Positions 1-7,591 of a stretch of DNA of 64,000 nucleotides are shown here, piece by piece. The notes beneath the pieces were generated by a model. That model worked only from the letters and a program-made list of their open reading frames with translations, did no database searches and was not told the DNA's origin. The DNA is from Synechococcus sp. Nb3U1 (GTDB lineage Bacteria > Cyanobacteriota > Cyanobacteriia > Thermostichales > Thermostichaceae). Both the position numbers and the translations under genes were made by a program. The DNA lies in NCBI RefSeq assembly GCF_021533835.1, contig NZ_JAKFYQ010000001.1, positions 1,274,079-1,338,078 on the forward strand. The letters run 5' to 3'. How positions within the stretch are numbered: position 1 is the stretch's first letter; each line of letters begins with the position of its first letter.

Positions 1-956
1 TCGCGGGTGGCAAAGTAGGCAGCATGTGGCCCTCCGTACCCGAGTGGGATCCCAAACCGTTGGGTGGAGCCGACCACAATATCTGCCCCCCATTCCCCTG
101 GGGGTTTGAGTAGGGTAAGGCTGAGCAGATCGGCAGCCACCGTCACCAGGATCCCCTGCTGATGAGCCTGCTCCACCAGCTCCCGATAGTCACAAATCTC
201 CCCGTAGGTGGTGGGGTACTGCAACAACAGGCCAAAACTCTCGCCCTCCAACTGGAACTCCCCCGGATCTGCAACACGAATCTGGATCCCCAAGGGCTCG
301 GCCCGCGTCTGCAACACCGCCAACGTTTGCGGATGACAACCCTGTTCCACCCAGAAGATGTGGCTGCCTTTTGCTGCTAGCCCGTAGCTGAGAGTCATGG
401 CTTCTGCCGCCGCCGTCCCCTCATCCAGTAAGGAAGCATTGGCGATCTCCATCCCCGTCAGGTCGATCACCATCGTCTGAAAATTCAACAGCGCTTCCAA
501 GCGTCCCTGGGCGATCTCCGCTTGATAGGGGGTGTATTGGGTGTACCAGCCGGGGTTTTCTAGGATGTTGCGCTGAATCACGGGCGGAGTGAGACAGTTG
601 GAGTAGCCCATGCCCAAAAACGACCGCCATACTTGATTTCGGGCAGCAATCCCCTTCAGCTCCGCCAACACCTGCTGCTCGGTGCGCAGGGATCCCAGCT
701 TTAAGGGCCGAGCACTGCGAATCGCCGCTGGCACCGTCTTCTCGACCAGCTCAGTTAAGGAACTTAAGTCCAACACCTGCAACATCTGCTCGATCTGCTG
801 CCGGTTCGGCCCAATGTGCCGCCCGATAAATTGTTCGGCCTGCTCAAGCAGCCCCAAGTCGGGGGAAGGGAGGGACTGCGGGATCCCCTGTGCAGAAGAT
901 CCATCCCAGCTTGGAAAGTCAAATTGAGTCGGGTGGAGAATAGCAGAGTCAGACAT
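1..956 (-). CDS. gcvP: Glycine dehydrogenase (decarboxylating), P-protein, N-terminal part
   Basis: P-protein of the glycine cleavage system, the PLP enzyme that decarboxylates glycine and passes the aminomethyl group to H-protein; in cyanobacteria it serves photorespiratory glycine turnover. About 318 N-terminal residues are visible on the minus strand from ATG 954-956 ([12 protein letters not shown]). Recognisable family blocks are FIGRHIGPN near the start, [24 protein letters not shown] written in parts as GMGYSN and [35 protein letters not shown], and the [18 protein letters not shown] block at the window edge. The gene runs off the left end, so the PLP lysine region is not seen. It is transcribed away from psbU. 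No partner gcv gene is in the window. Confidence 0.95.
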   Translation of the reverse strand, partial: MSDSAILHPTQFDFPSWDGSSAQGIPQSLPSPDLGLLEQAEQFIGRHIGPNRQQIEQMLQVLDLSSLTELVEKTVPAAIRSARPLKLGSLRTEQQVLAELKGIAARNQVWRSFLGMGYSNCLTPPVIQRNILENPGWYTQYTPYQAEIAQGRLEALLNFQTMVIDLTGMEIANASLLDEGTAAAEAMTLSYGLAAKGSHIFWVEQGCHPQTLAVLQTRAEPLGIQIRVADPGEFQLEGESFGLLLQYPTTYGEICDYRELVEQAHQQGILVTVAADLLSLTLLKPPGEWGADIVVGSTQRFGIPLGYGGPHAAYFATR

Positions 957-1148
957 GATGCAAGGATAGAAGAAGATGCGGCGACAACAACTGTCTCCTG
1001 ATCATAGTTGTTAAAAATTGTTTCTGGAGGGATTCAGATCCGGCCTCAGCCCTCGATTCGGGGTAGGGGGGATGAGACACTAAATGGTCGGAGGATGTTA
1101 TCGCCCAATCAGATGAGAGTTTTGAACCCTGTTCGGAGAAGTGGTGTT

Positions 1149-1517
1149 ATGCGTTTCCTGCTGTCCGCCCTAGTTCGCGTTCTGCTAGTCCTGTGCCTTT
1201 GCTTGACCCCCTTGGGGATCACGGTTGCCGCTCATGCTGCGGAACTACCCGCCGTGAAGCACCTGGATGCCCCGATTGATGTGAACAACACCATCTTGCG
1301 CAACTATCGCCAGCTGCCGGGCTTCTACCCTAACTTGGCCCGGACACTGGTGCAAAATGCGCCCTACGATAGCCTGGAAGATATTCTGCGGATCCCAGGT
1401 CTGACGGAGGAGCAAAAAGCCTTGATCAAGGCCAATGCGGAAAACTTCGTCATCGGCGAGTATCAGGAGGGGGCCAACCAATTGGAAAACCGCATCAACC
1501 AAGGCTACTACGGTTGA
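1149..1517 (+). CDS. psbU: Photosystem II 12 kDa extrinsic protein PsbU
   Basis: Lumenal extrinsic subunit that stabilises the Mn4CaO5 cluster of photosystem II. ATG 1149 is preferred over in-frame upstream starts because GGAG lies 11 bases before it and the protein then opens with a normal signal peptide: MRFLLS, a long hydrophobic stretch, and AHAAE near residue 29. The mature part carries the helix-hairpin-helix-like PsbU fold with [19 protein letters not shown], the [17 protein letters not shown] block and the C-terminal end NRINQGYYG. Length (122 residues with signal) is normal. It is monocistronic and followed by a terminator-like hairpin. Confidence 0.95.
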   Translation: MRFLLSALVRVLLVLCLCLTPLGITVAAHAAELPAVKHLDAPIDVNNTILRNYRQLPGFYPNLARTLVQNAPYDSLEDILRIPGLTEEQKALIKANAENFVIGEYQEGANQLENRINQGYYG

Positions 1518-1526
1518 TCCGCAGCC

Positions 1527-1555
1527 AAAAGCCACTGGGGGAATCGGCTTGTTTT
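1527..1555 (+). terminator. Probable terminator of psbU
   Basis: AAAAGCC at 1527-1533 can pair with GGCTT plus the TTTT of the following GTTTT (1546-1555) around a 12-base loop, just after the psbU stop. The stem is short and the T run is interrupted by one G, so this is a plausible but weak intrinsic terminator. Confidence 0.45.
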
Positions 1556-1721
1556 GACGACCTCCTTACCGATTAAGGGGGAAGTGTGGCCTATGACAAC
1601 GTTTGAAACTGTCCACCGAGACCCATCCGAGCCGATTGCCTCATTCCGTTAGCCTTCGATTGAGCTCTAGCTCCTGTTGTCTCGGAGTTCTTGTGCAACT
1701 TCACCTACCCGAATGGGCTAC

Positions 1722-2807
1722 ATGAAACTGCCACGGGTGCTGATCTGTGGCTATTATGGCTACGGCAACGGTGGCGATGAAGCGTTGCTGTTGGCCCTGA
1801 TTCAGGAGCTCCAGCAGTTGCCCAACCCCGTGCAGCCGGTGGTGCTCTCTCGTCAGCCAGCCCAAACGGCAGCTAGCTACCCGGTATTGGCTTGCCCTCG
1901 CTTTAACGGGTTGGCTTTACAGCGTTGTTTACGGGAAGCCGAGGCTTTTGTTTGGGGTGGGGGTAGCCTCTTACAGGACCGCACCAGTTGGCGTAGCCCT
2001 CTCTACTACCTGGGGGTGATGGGCTTAGCTCAGCAACTGCGGCAGAAAACCTTCGCTTGGGCCCAAGGGATCGGCCCGTTGGATCGAGCTTGGATTCGCA
2101 ATTTGGCACGGCGCTCCTTGGCGGGCTGTACAGCTATTAGTGTGCGGGATAGGATCGCCTCAGACTTACTGGAACATTGGGGGATCCCTCACCAAGTTGC
2201 CCCGGATCCGGTTTGGGGGCTGAAGTCGAAAACCTTACCCGAGTGGGAGGCATGGCCACAGCCCCGCATTGCCGTGGTCCTGCGTCAGCACCCTCAACTG
2301 ACTCCGGCCCGCATCGAATCTCTGGGCCAGGGGTTGATGCAACTGCAGGTTTCTACTGGGGCTTATCTTCTCTTCATTCCCTTGCAACTGGCCCCTCAGG
2401 GATCCCCAGAGTTGGGGGCGGATTATCGCTTGGCTCAGGATTTGCAACAGCGAATGCCTGGCCATAGTCAGATCTTGGACATTCGGGATCCCTGTCTGCT
2501 CAAGGGGAGTTTTCAAGGGGCGCGGCTGGCGATCACAATGCGCTACCACGGGTTAGTAATGGCAGCTGCAGAGGGCTGTCGTTGCTTTGGTCTTAGCTAC
2601 GATCCAAAGGTGAAAACCCTGTTGCAAGACCTGGGGATGCCCGGCTGGGATTTGCAGGAGATCCCGACCGATCCAGAAACTCTTCACCAGGCTTGGCTGA
2701 CCTGCTACGAAAATGGGCCGGCTCTGAGCTCTGCAGAGATTGAAACGTGGGTGCAACGGTCGGCTCAACACGGCGAATGGCTCCGACAGCAGTTGAGTTG
2801 GGAGTAG
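1722..2807 (+). CDS. csaB: Polysaccharide pyruvyl transferase family protein, CsaB-like
   Basis: Member of the CsaB family, which adds pyruvate ketal groups to cell-wall-linked polysaccharide in bacteria that anchor S-layer proteins; close homologues are general in cyanobacteria. The protein opens with LPRVLICGYYGYGNGGDEALL, the typical N-terminal nucleotide-sugar-like motif, and carries FVWGGGSLLQD, WAQGIGPL, SVRD and a C-terminal MRYHGLVMAA block. ATG 1722 gives a start right before this motif; ATG 1713 (MGYMKLP) is an alternative and a TTG further up is unlikely. About 361 residues, cytoplasmic, no signal peptide. It is 67 bases upstream of the CPBP protease gene and may be cotranscribed with it. 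Confidence 0.85.
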   Translation: MKLPRVLICGYYGYGNGGDEALLLALIQELQQLPNPVQPVVLSRQPAQTAASYPVLACPRFNGLALQRCLREAEAFVWGGGSLLQDRTSWRSPLYYLGVMGLAQQLRQKTFAWAQGIGPLDRAWIRNLARRSLAGCTAISVRDRIASDLLEHWGIPHQVAPDPVWGLKSKTLPEWEAWPQPRIAVVLRQHPQLTPARIESLGQGLMQLQVSTGAYLLFIPLQLAPQGSPELGADYRLAQDLQQRMPGHSQILDIRDPCLLKGSFQGARLAITMRYHGLVMAAAEGCRCFGLSYDPKVKTLLQDLGMPGWDLQEIPTDPETLHQAWLTCYENGPALSSAEIETWVQRSAQHGEWLRQQLSWE

Positions 2808-2874
2808 CCTTGTTTGGATCCCTTCAGAGAGCCGCTTTACCCTGAAAGAAGGCAAAGTTCAGAGAACTTATCGC

Positions 2875-3459
2875 ATGACCTCGCAAATTCATCCTCTCAC
2901 CCGCGAACAAGTTCTGAGCGCGATGGTAGCCACCAGTGGATGCCTAGCACTCCTAGCCGGTCTGTGGAGTTGGCTGGGATCCGTACCCATCCCATTTTTT
3001 TGGGATCCGCTGGCGCTGCTCTGGGGTGTGGGGTTAGGCTTTGGCGTGGTGCTGATGAGCGAGATAGTTTACCGCCTCTGGCCTGACTATCGCCAGGCTG
3101 CCCGCACCTACTTGCAGTTAATTGTAGATCCTTTGCAGTGGGGGGACGTATTTTGGCTGGGCCTGTTGCCGGGCTGGAGCGAGGAATGGTTGTTCCGGGG
3201 CGTTTTGGTTTCGGTGTGGGTTGCTGGCCCCTTGGGTTGGGCGGGCGGGATCCTCTGCAGCAGTCTTTTGTTCGGACTATTGCATTTGCTGGAATGGCGG
3301 GGGTGGCCTTATGCCCTCTGGGCTAGTGGGGTTGGGATCCTGCTGGGGGTAGGGTTGTGGCTGTCAGGAAACTTGTTGGTCACCATTGTTGCTCATATCC
3401 TGACCAACTGGTCTGCCGCTCTGTGGTGGAAATATCGTCAATACACCTCTGAACGGTAG
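2875..3459 (+). CDS. CPBP family intramembrane metalloprotease
   Basis: Membrane protein of the CPBP (CAAX protease and bacteriocin-processing, Rce1/Abi-like) family. About 194 residues with several hydrophobic segments (roughly 16-36, 44-66, 95-130, 140-185). The family motifs are visible: EEWLFRG (paired glutamates and arginine) near residue 100, FGLLHLLEW with the second histidine, and a third conserved block TIVAHILTNW near the C-terminus. The substrate is unknown. It sits between csaB and an alpha/beta hydrolase in the same direction, with 51 bases to the next likely start. Confidence 0.85.
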   Translation: MTSQIHPLTREQVLSAMVATSGCLALLAGLWSWLGSVPIPFFWDPLALLWGVGLGFGVVLMSEIVYRLWPDYRQAARTYLQLIVDPLQWGDVFWLGLLPGWSEEWLFRGVLVSVWVAGPLGWAGGILCSSLLFGLLHLLEWRGWPYALWASGVGILLGVGLWLSGNLLVTIVAHILTNWSAALWWKYRQYTSER

Positions 3460-3510
3460 GCTGCCTTCCACCGCTTCTGCTTTGCCCTTTTGGGAGGAGT
3501 GATAGAGTTC

Positions 3511-4368
3511 ATGCCGTCCCGTCCTTGGCTGCGTCAACTGCTGTGGGGATCCTTCTCCTGGATTAGAGTCGGACGCTCCCTAATCTTGATCGGGTTAGTG
3601 GTGTATGGCTACCTGATCTGGTTGGGATGGTTCTGGTCGGAACGGATGATCTTTCTGCCCCGGCCCTCTAGTTACCAAGATGGGGAGCAAATTCTCAAGC
3701 TGACCACCCGCGACGGTGTGTCGATTTCTGCAGTGTATCTGCTCAATCCCGCTGCCACTTATACCCTGCTCTACAGCCACGGCAATGCGGAAGATTTGGG
3801 CGATATTTTCCCCCGCATGCTCAGCCTGCAGCGACAGGGGTTTGGAGTTTTGGCCTACGACTATCGCGGCTATGGCACCAGCGAAGGGACTCCTTCCGAA
3901 GCAGGGGTCTACCTGGATATTGAAGCAGCCTATGCCTACTTGATTCGGCAAGGGATCCCACCGGAGCAGATCCTCGTCTACGGGCGCTCGGTCGGGGGTG
4001 GGCCATCGGTTTATTTGGCGGCCCAAAAGCCCGTTGGGGGGGTGATCCTGGAATCTACTTTTGTGACAACCTTTCGGGTGTTGACGCGCATTCCATTGCT
4101 GCCCTTCGACCGCTTTGATAATTTGAGTCGGATTCCCAAGATCGAATGTCCCCTCCTGATTTTGCACGGCACCGACGATGGCCTGATCCCCTTCTGGCAT
4201 GCCCAAACCCTCTACCGAGCAGCACGGGATCCGAAACGCCTCATCCCCATTGAGGGGGCCAACCACAACGATCTGCTGCAGGTGGCCGGGGATGACTACT
4301 ACAGCATCTTGCACCAATTTGTAGACGAGCTCGTGGATCCCTATCGAAAAGCTACTCCACTGAGATAG
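3511..4368 (+). CDS. Membrane-anchored alpha/beta hydrolase (BEM46-like)
   Basis: Serine hydrolase with one N-terminal membrane helix (about residues 18-42), anchoring the enzyme to a membrane. The catalytic set is visible: YSHGNAEDLGD oxyanion region, nucleophile in GRSVGGGPSV, acid in ILHGTDDGLIP and histidine in GANHNDLL. This matches the BEM46/DUF-type serine hydrolases common in cyanobacteria; the substrate is unknown. ATG 3511 is preceded by GGGAGGAG 11 bases upstream, so the upstream TTG is not needed. Length is about 285 residues. Confidence 0.87.
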   Translation: MPSRPWLRQLLWGSFSWIRVGRSLILIGLVVYGYLIWLGWFWSERMIFLPRPSSYQDGEQILKLTTRDGVSISAVYLLNPAATYTLLYSHGNAEDLGDIFPRMLSLQRQGFGVLAYDYRGYGTSEGTPSEAGVYLDIEAAYAYLIRQGIPPEQILVYGRSVGGGPSVYLAAQKPVGGVILESTFVTTFRVLTRIPLLPFDRFDNLSRIPKIECPLLILHGTDDGLIPFWHAQTLYRAARDPKRLIPIEGANHNDLLQVAGDDYYSILHQFVDELVDPYRKATPLR

Positions 4369-4575
4369 CAACTAGGTAGCGATTAACACAATGGTATAAT
4401 GGTTCTATTTTGCCTGTTTACCGGAGGCAAAAGGGATCCCGGTTAGATCCTTTGGGGATGCTGGTTCTGCAGAAGCGGCTGCTATCGATGCACAGCAAGC
4501 AACGTTTTTGTCCTGTATTCCTGAGCGCCTCCTGGGATTTCTCCCTTGTTTTGTCGATCTCAAGCGGTGTTCAAG

Positions 4576-5664
4576 ATGATCTCCTTGCAGGATATTTTCG
4601 GGGTTGAGCTGCTGGGCAACCCCTTGTGGAACTACCTCCTGGTCTTGTTCATCTTTGCGGCCGGGGTCTTTGTCATTCGTACGCTATTGCGGGGCTTGGT
4701 TTTGCAAACCTTGGCGGGCTGGCTCTCCAAGTTAAACGGGATCCCGCTCGATACCCCCGTTCGTTTGGTGGAGCGCTACTTGATCCCGCTGCTCTATCTG
4801 GGCTTGGTTTACGTCTGTTTGAGCAGCCTGAACTTGGCCACCGTCCTGCGCCAGACCCTGGATATTCTGGCCACCATCATTGCTACCTATTTTGGTATTA
4901 ACCTCCTGAGTGCCAGCGTCGAATATGGCCTGCGCATTTACCTAACTAGCAAAAAAGGCGATGCCACCACCGAGCAAAGTCTGTTGTTGCTCTCCCCGAT
5001 GATTCGAGTGGTGTTTAGCCTGATCGGGGTGTTGTTTTTGCTGGACAACCTGGGTTTTGATGTGGCGGCACTGGTGGCCAGCTTAGGCATTGGGGGCATA
5101 GCCATTGCCTTGGCAGCCCAAGGGGTTTTGCAGGATCTGTTCAGCTACTTCTCAATTTTGATGGATCGGCCCTTCGAGATCGGCGACTTTGTCATTTTAG
5201 GCGACTTTATGGGATCTGTCGAATACATCGGCATCAAAACCACCCGCCTACGCAGCCTCAGTGGTGAACAGATCATTATAGCCAATACCGACATGACGGG
5301 ATCCCGAATTCGCAACTACAAACGCATGCAACGACGACGAGTGGTGTTTGGCTTTAGCGTCGCCTATAAAACTCCCTCCGAAAAGCTGCAGGAGATCCCG
5401 CAACTGGTGAAACAGATCATCGATGCCGAGGCCAACGCCCAGTTTGATCGCGCCCACTTTGCCGCCTACGGAGATTTCAGCCTTAACTACGAGGTGGTCT
5501 ACTATGTGCTCAGCCCCGACTTTAACCTCTATATGGATGTGCAGGAACGCATCAACCTCGCCCTGAAGCAAGCCTTCCAGGAACGGGGCATTGAATTTGC
5601 TTACCCAACTCAGTTACTTTACTTGAATCTCCAGCAGCAGGCTGCTCTCCCCAACGCTACTTAA
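4576..5664 (+). CDS. Small-conductance mechanosensitive channel, MscS family
   Basis: Inner-membrane channel that releases solutes on osmotic downshift, or one of the related channels that are numerous in cyanobacteria. The first 200 residues hold about four membrane helices; the pore helix and following beta domain are clear in VAALVASLGIGGIAIALAA, QDLFSYFSILMDRPFEIGD and the loop that ends with RSLSGEQIIIANTD. The C-terminal cytoplasmic alpha/beta part follows to residue 362. ATG 4576 is chosen because the protein begins directly before the first helix; a TTG at 4546 is in frame. The 207-base gap before it holds a good -10 hexamer, TATAAT at 4395-4400, without a clear -35. Confidence 0.88.
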   Translation: MISLQDIFGVELLGNPLWNYLLVLFIFAAGVFVIRTLLRGLVLQTLAGWLSKLNGIPLDTPVRLVERYLIPLLYLGLVYVCLSSLNLATVLRQTLDILATIIATYFGINLLSASVEYGLRIYLTSKKGDATTEQSLLLLSPMIRVVFSLIGVLFLLDNLGFDVAALVASLGIGGIAIALAAQGVLQDLFSYFSILMDRPFEIGDFVILGDFMGSVEYIGIKTTRLRSLSGEQIIIANTDMTGSRIRNYKRMQRRRVVFGFSVAYKTPSEKLQEIPQLVKQIIDAEANAQFDRAHFAAYGDFSLNYEVVYYVLSPDFNLYMDVQERINLALKQAFQERGIEFAYPTQLLYLNLQQQAALPNAT

Positions 5665-5810
5665 TCGCTACTTGAGATCAGTTAAGCCCCATGCCTCCGA
5701 TCCAAGTGGGGATTTCTGAAGAAAATGATAGATAAAAATCTATTGGTTTAACATGATATTTCGGCATTATTCAATGGTAATCTGCCGATAGTGCTTATGG
5801 ATTTCTGGGC

Positions 5811-7517
5811 ATGTTGAGCCAAGCGAAAGAACAACAGTCTGATGGCGGGAAATTTTTGTATTGGCGTCGGCGTCTGAGCTTGGACAACTGGCGCGGGGAT
5901 CTCTTTGGCGGGCTGACAACCGCAATTGTCTCGCTGCCGATGGCTCTGGCCTTCGGGGTAGCATCTGGGGCGGGGCCGGTGGCGGGGCTGTATGGGGCAG
6001 TGTGTGTTGGCTTTTTTGCGGCCCTGTTTGGCGGCACCCCCACCCTAATCTCGGAGCCCACCGGGCCGATGACGGTGATGATGACGGCGGTGATCGCCAA
6101 TGTGATGGCTCGCTATCCGGATCAGGGGTTAGGGCTGGCCTTCACGGTGGTGATGCTGGGGGGGCTGTTTCAACTGTTGTTTGGGGCTCTAAAGCTGGGG
6201 AAATACATCACCCTCATGCCCTACAGCGTTATCTCCGGCTTCATGTCGGGGATCGGCTGGATCATGATTTTGTTGCAGATCCCGCCCATTTTGGGCCATG
6301 TCAATCGGGGAGGGGTGATCGGGGCGGTGCAGAACCTGCCGGAGTATCTGCTCAACCTCAAGGGGCCGGAACTGGGGTTGGGGCTACTGACGATCGGGAT
6401 CCTCTTTTTTTACCCCAAGCCTTGGCGACGAGTCGTGCCGCCGCAGTTGGTGGCCCTGTTGGTGGGAACCCTAGTTGCCAGCCTGTTCATGGCCGATCTG
6501 GATTTGCGCCGGATTGGCCCCATTCCCACCAGTTTGCCGCAGTTGCAATGGCCGCGGTTGCCCCTATCTTCTTTTGCCAGCTTGGTTCTAGATGGGGTAG
6601 TGCTGGGGATGCTGGGCTGCATCGACACCTTGCTGACGGCAGTGATTGCCGATAACCTGACCCGCACCCGCCACGACTCGGATCAAGAGCTGATTGGGCA
6701 AGGGATCGCCAATATCGTCTCCGGTTTGCTGGGGGGGTTGCCGGGAGCTGGAGCAACCATGGGTACGGTGGTGAATATCCAGTCTGGCGGACGTACCCCT
6801 TTGTCTGGTATGACCCGAGCCGGGATCCTGTTGATGGTGGTGTTGTTTGCGGCTCCCCTCACCCAAGGGATCCCGATGGCGGTGTTGGCGGGGATTGCCC
6901 TCAAGGTGGGGGTGGATATTCTCGATTGGAGCTTCCTGAAGCGGGCCCATCGGCTTTCCCTCAAGGGGGCGGCGATCATGTACGGGGTGATGTTCATGAC
7001 GGTGTTCGTGGACTTGATCGCAGCGGTGGGTGTAGGGGTATTTGTAGCCAATTTGCTCACCATTCAACGCCTGAGCGAAATCCACTCGGAAGAGGTGAAG
7101 GCTATTACCGATGCGGATGATGCGGTTGAGCTCACTCCGCAGGAGAAAACGTTGCTGCGGCAGGCCCAGGGTCAGGTGCTGCTCTTTTACCTGAGTGGGC
7201 CGATGATCTTCGGGGTTTCACAAGCCATTTCCCGGCAACATCAAGCGGTCGCCTCCTGTCAGGCCTTGGTGCTGGATTTGTCGGATGTGCCGATGCTGGG
7301 TGTATCAGCAACGCTATCGTTGGAAAATGCCATCCGAGATGCCCTGGATCAGCGTAAGCAGGTGTGGATCGTCGGAGCCAAGGGACGAATCCGGCAGCGT
7401 TTGGAAAACTTGCACCTGCCCATTTCGGCAGAGCGGTTTGTGGACAGCCGTGAGTTGGCTCTCGCGGAGGCGGTCACGCAGTTGGGGTTACAGCTGCAGC
7501 CTAGTCCATTGGTTTGA
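5811..7517 (+). CDS. bicA: SulP-family sodium-dependent bicarbonate transporter, BicA type
   Basis: Inorganic-carbon transporter of the CO2-concentrating mechanism in the plasma membrane. The 568-residue length and sequence follow BicA closely: NWRGDLFGGLTTAIVSLPMALAFG near the start, GGTPTLISEPTGPMTVMMTAV, LKLGKYITLMPYSVISGFMSG, LGMLGCIDTLLTAVIAD, GQGIANIVSGLLGGLPGAGATMGT and VDILDWSFLKRAH. The last ~120 residues form a STAS domain with LLFYLSGPMIFGV and LSDVPMLGVSA. Assignment to BicA rather than a sulfate SulP rests on this block-for-block similarity as I remember the family; transport itself is inferred. A CmpR-like regulator lies about 2.6 kb downstream. Confidence 0.9.
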   Translation: MLSQAKEQQSDGGKFLYWRRRLSLDNWRGDLFGGLTTAIVSLPMALAFGVASGAGPVAGLYGAVCVGFFAALFGGTPTLISEPTGPMTVMMTAVIANVMARYPDQGLGLAFTVVMLGGLFQLLFGALKLGKYITLMPYSVISGFMSGIGWIMILLQIPPILGHVNRGGVIGAVQNLPEYLLNLKGPELGLGLLTIGILFFYPKPWRRVVPPQLVALLVGTLVASLFMADLDLRRIGPIPTSLPQLQWPRLPLSSFASLVLDGVVLGMLGCIDTLLTAVIADNLTRTRHDSDQELIGQGIANIVSGLLGGLPGAGATMGTVVNIQSGGRTPLSGMTRAGILLMVVLFAAPLTQGIPMAVLAGIALKVGVDILDWSFLKRAHRLSLKGAAIMYGVMFMTVFVDLIAAVGVGVFVANLLTIQRLSEIHSEEVKAITDADDAVELTPQEKTLLRQAQGQVLLFYLSGPMIFGVSQAISRQHQAVASCQALVLDLSDVPMLGVSATLSLENAIRDALDQRKQVWIVGAKGRIRQRLENLHLPISAERFVDSRELALAEAVTQLGLQLQPSPLV

Positions 7518-7591
7518 GCGGGAGCTTCGGATGGATTTGGTAGGGGTTCCCTGGGTGAGGGTCTTTGAATTTTGAATAAATTTAAATAAAG

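Noticed and set aside
3595-4371. 258-codon frame antisense to the alpha/beta hydrolase
   Set aside because: Shadow of the hydrolase gene; no family motif.
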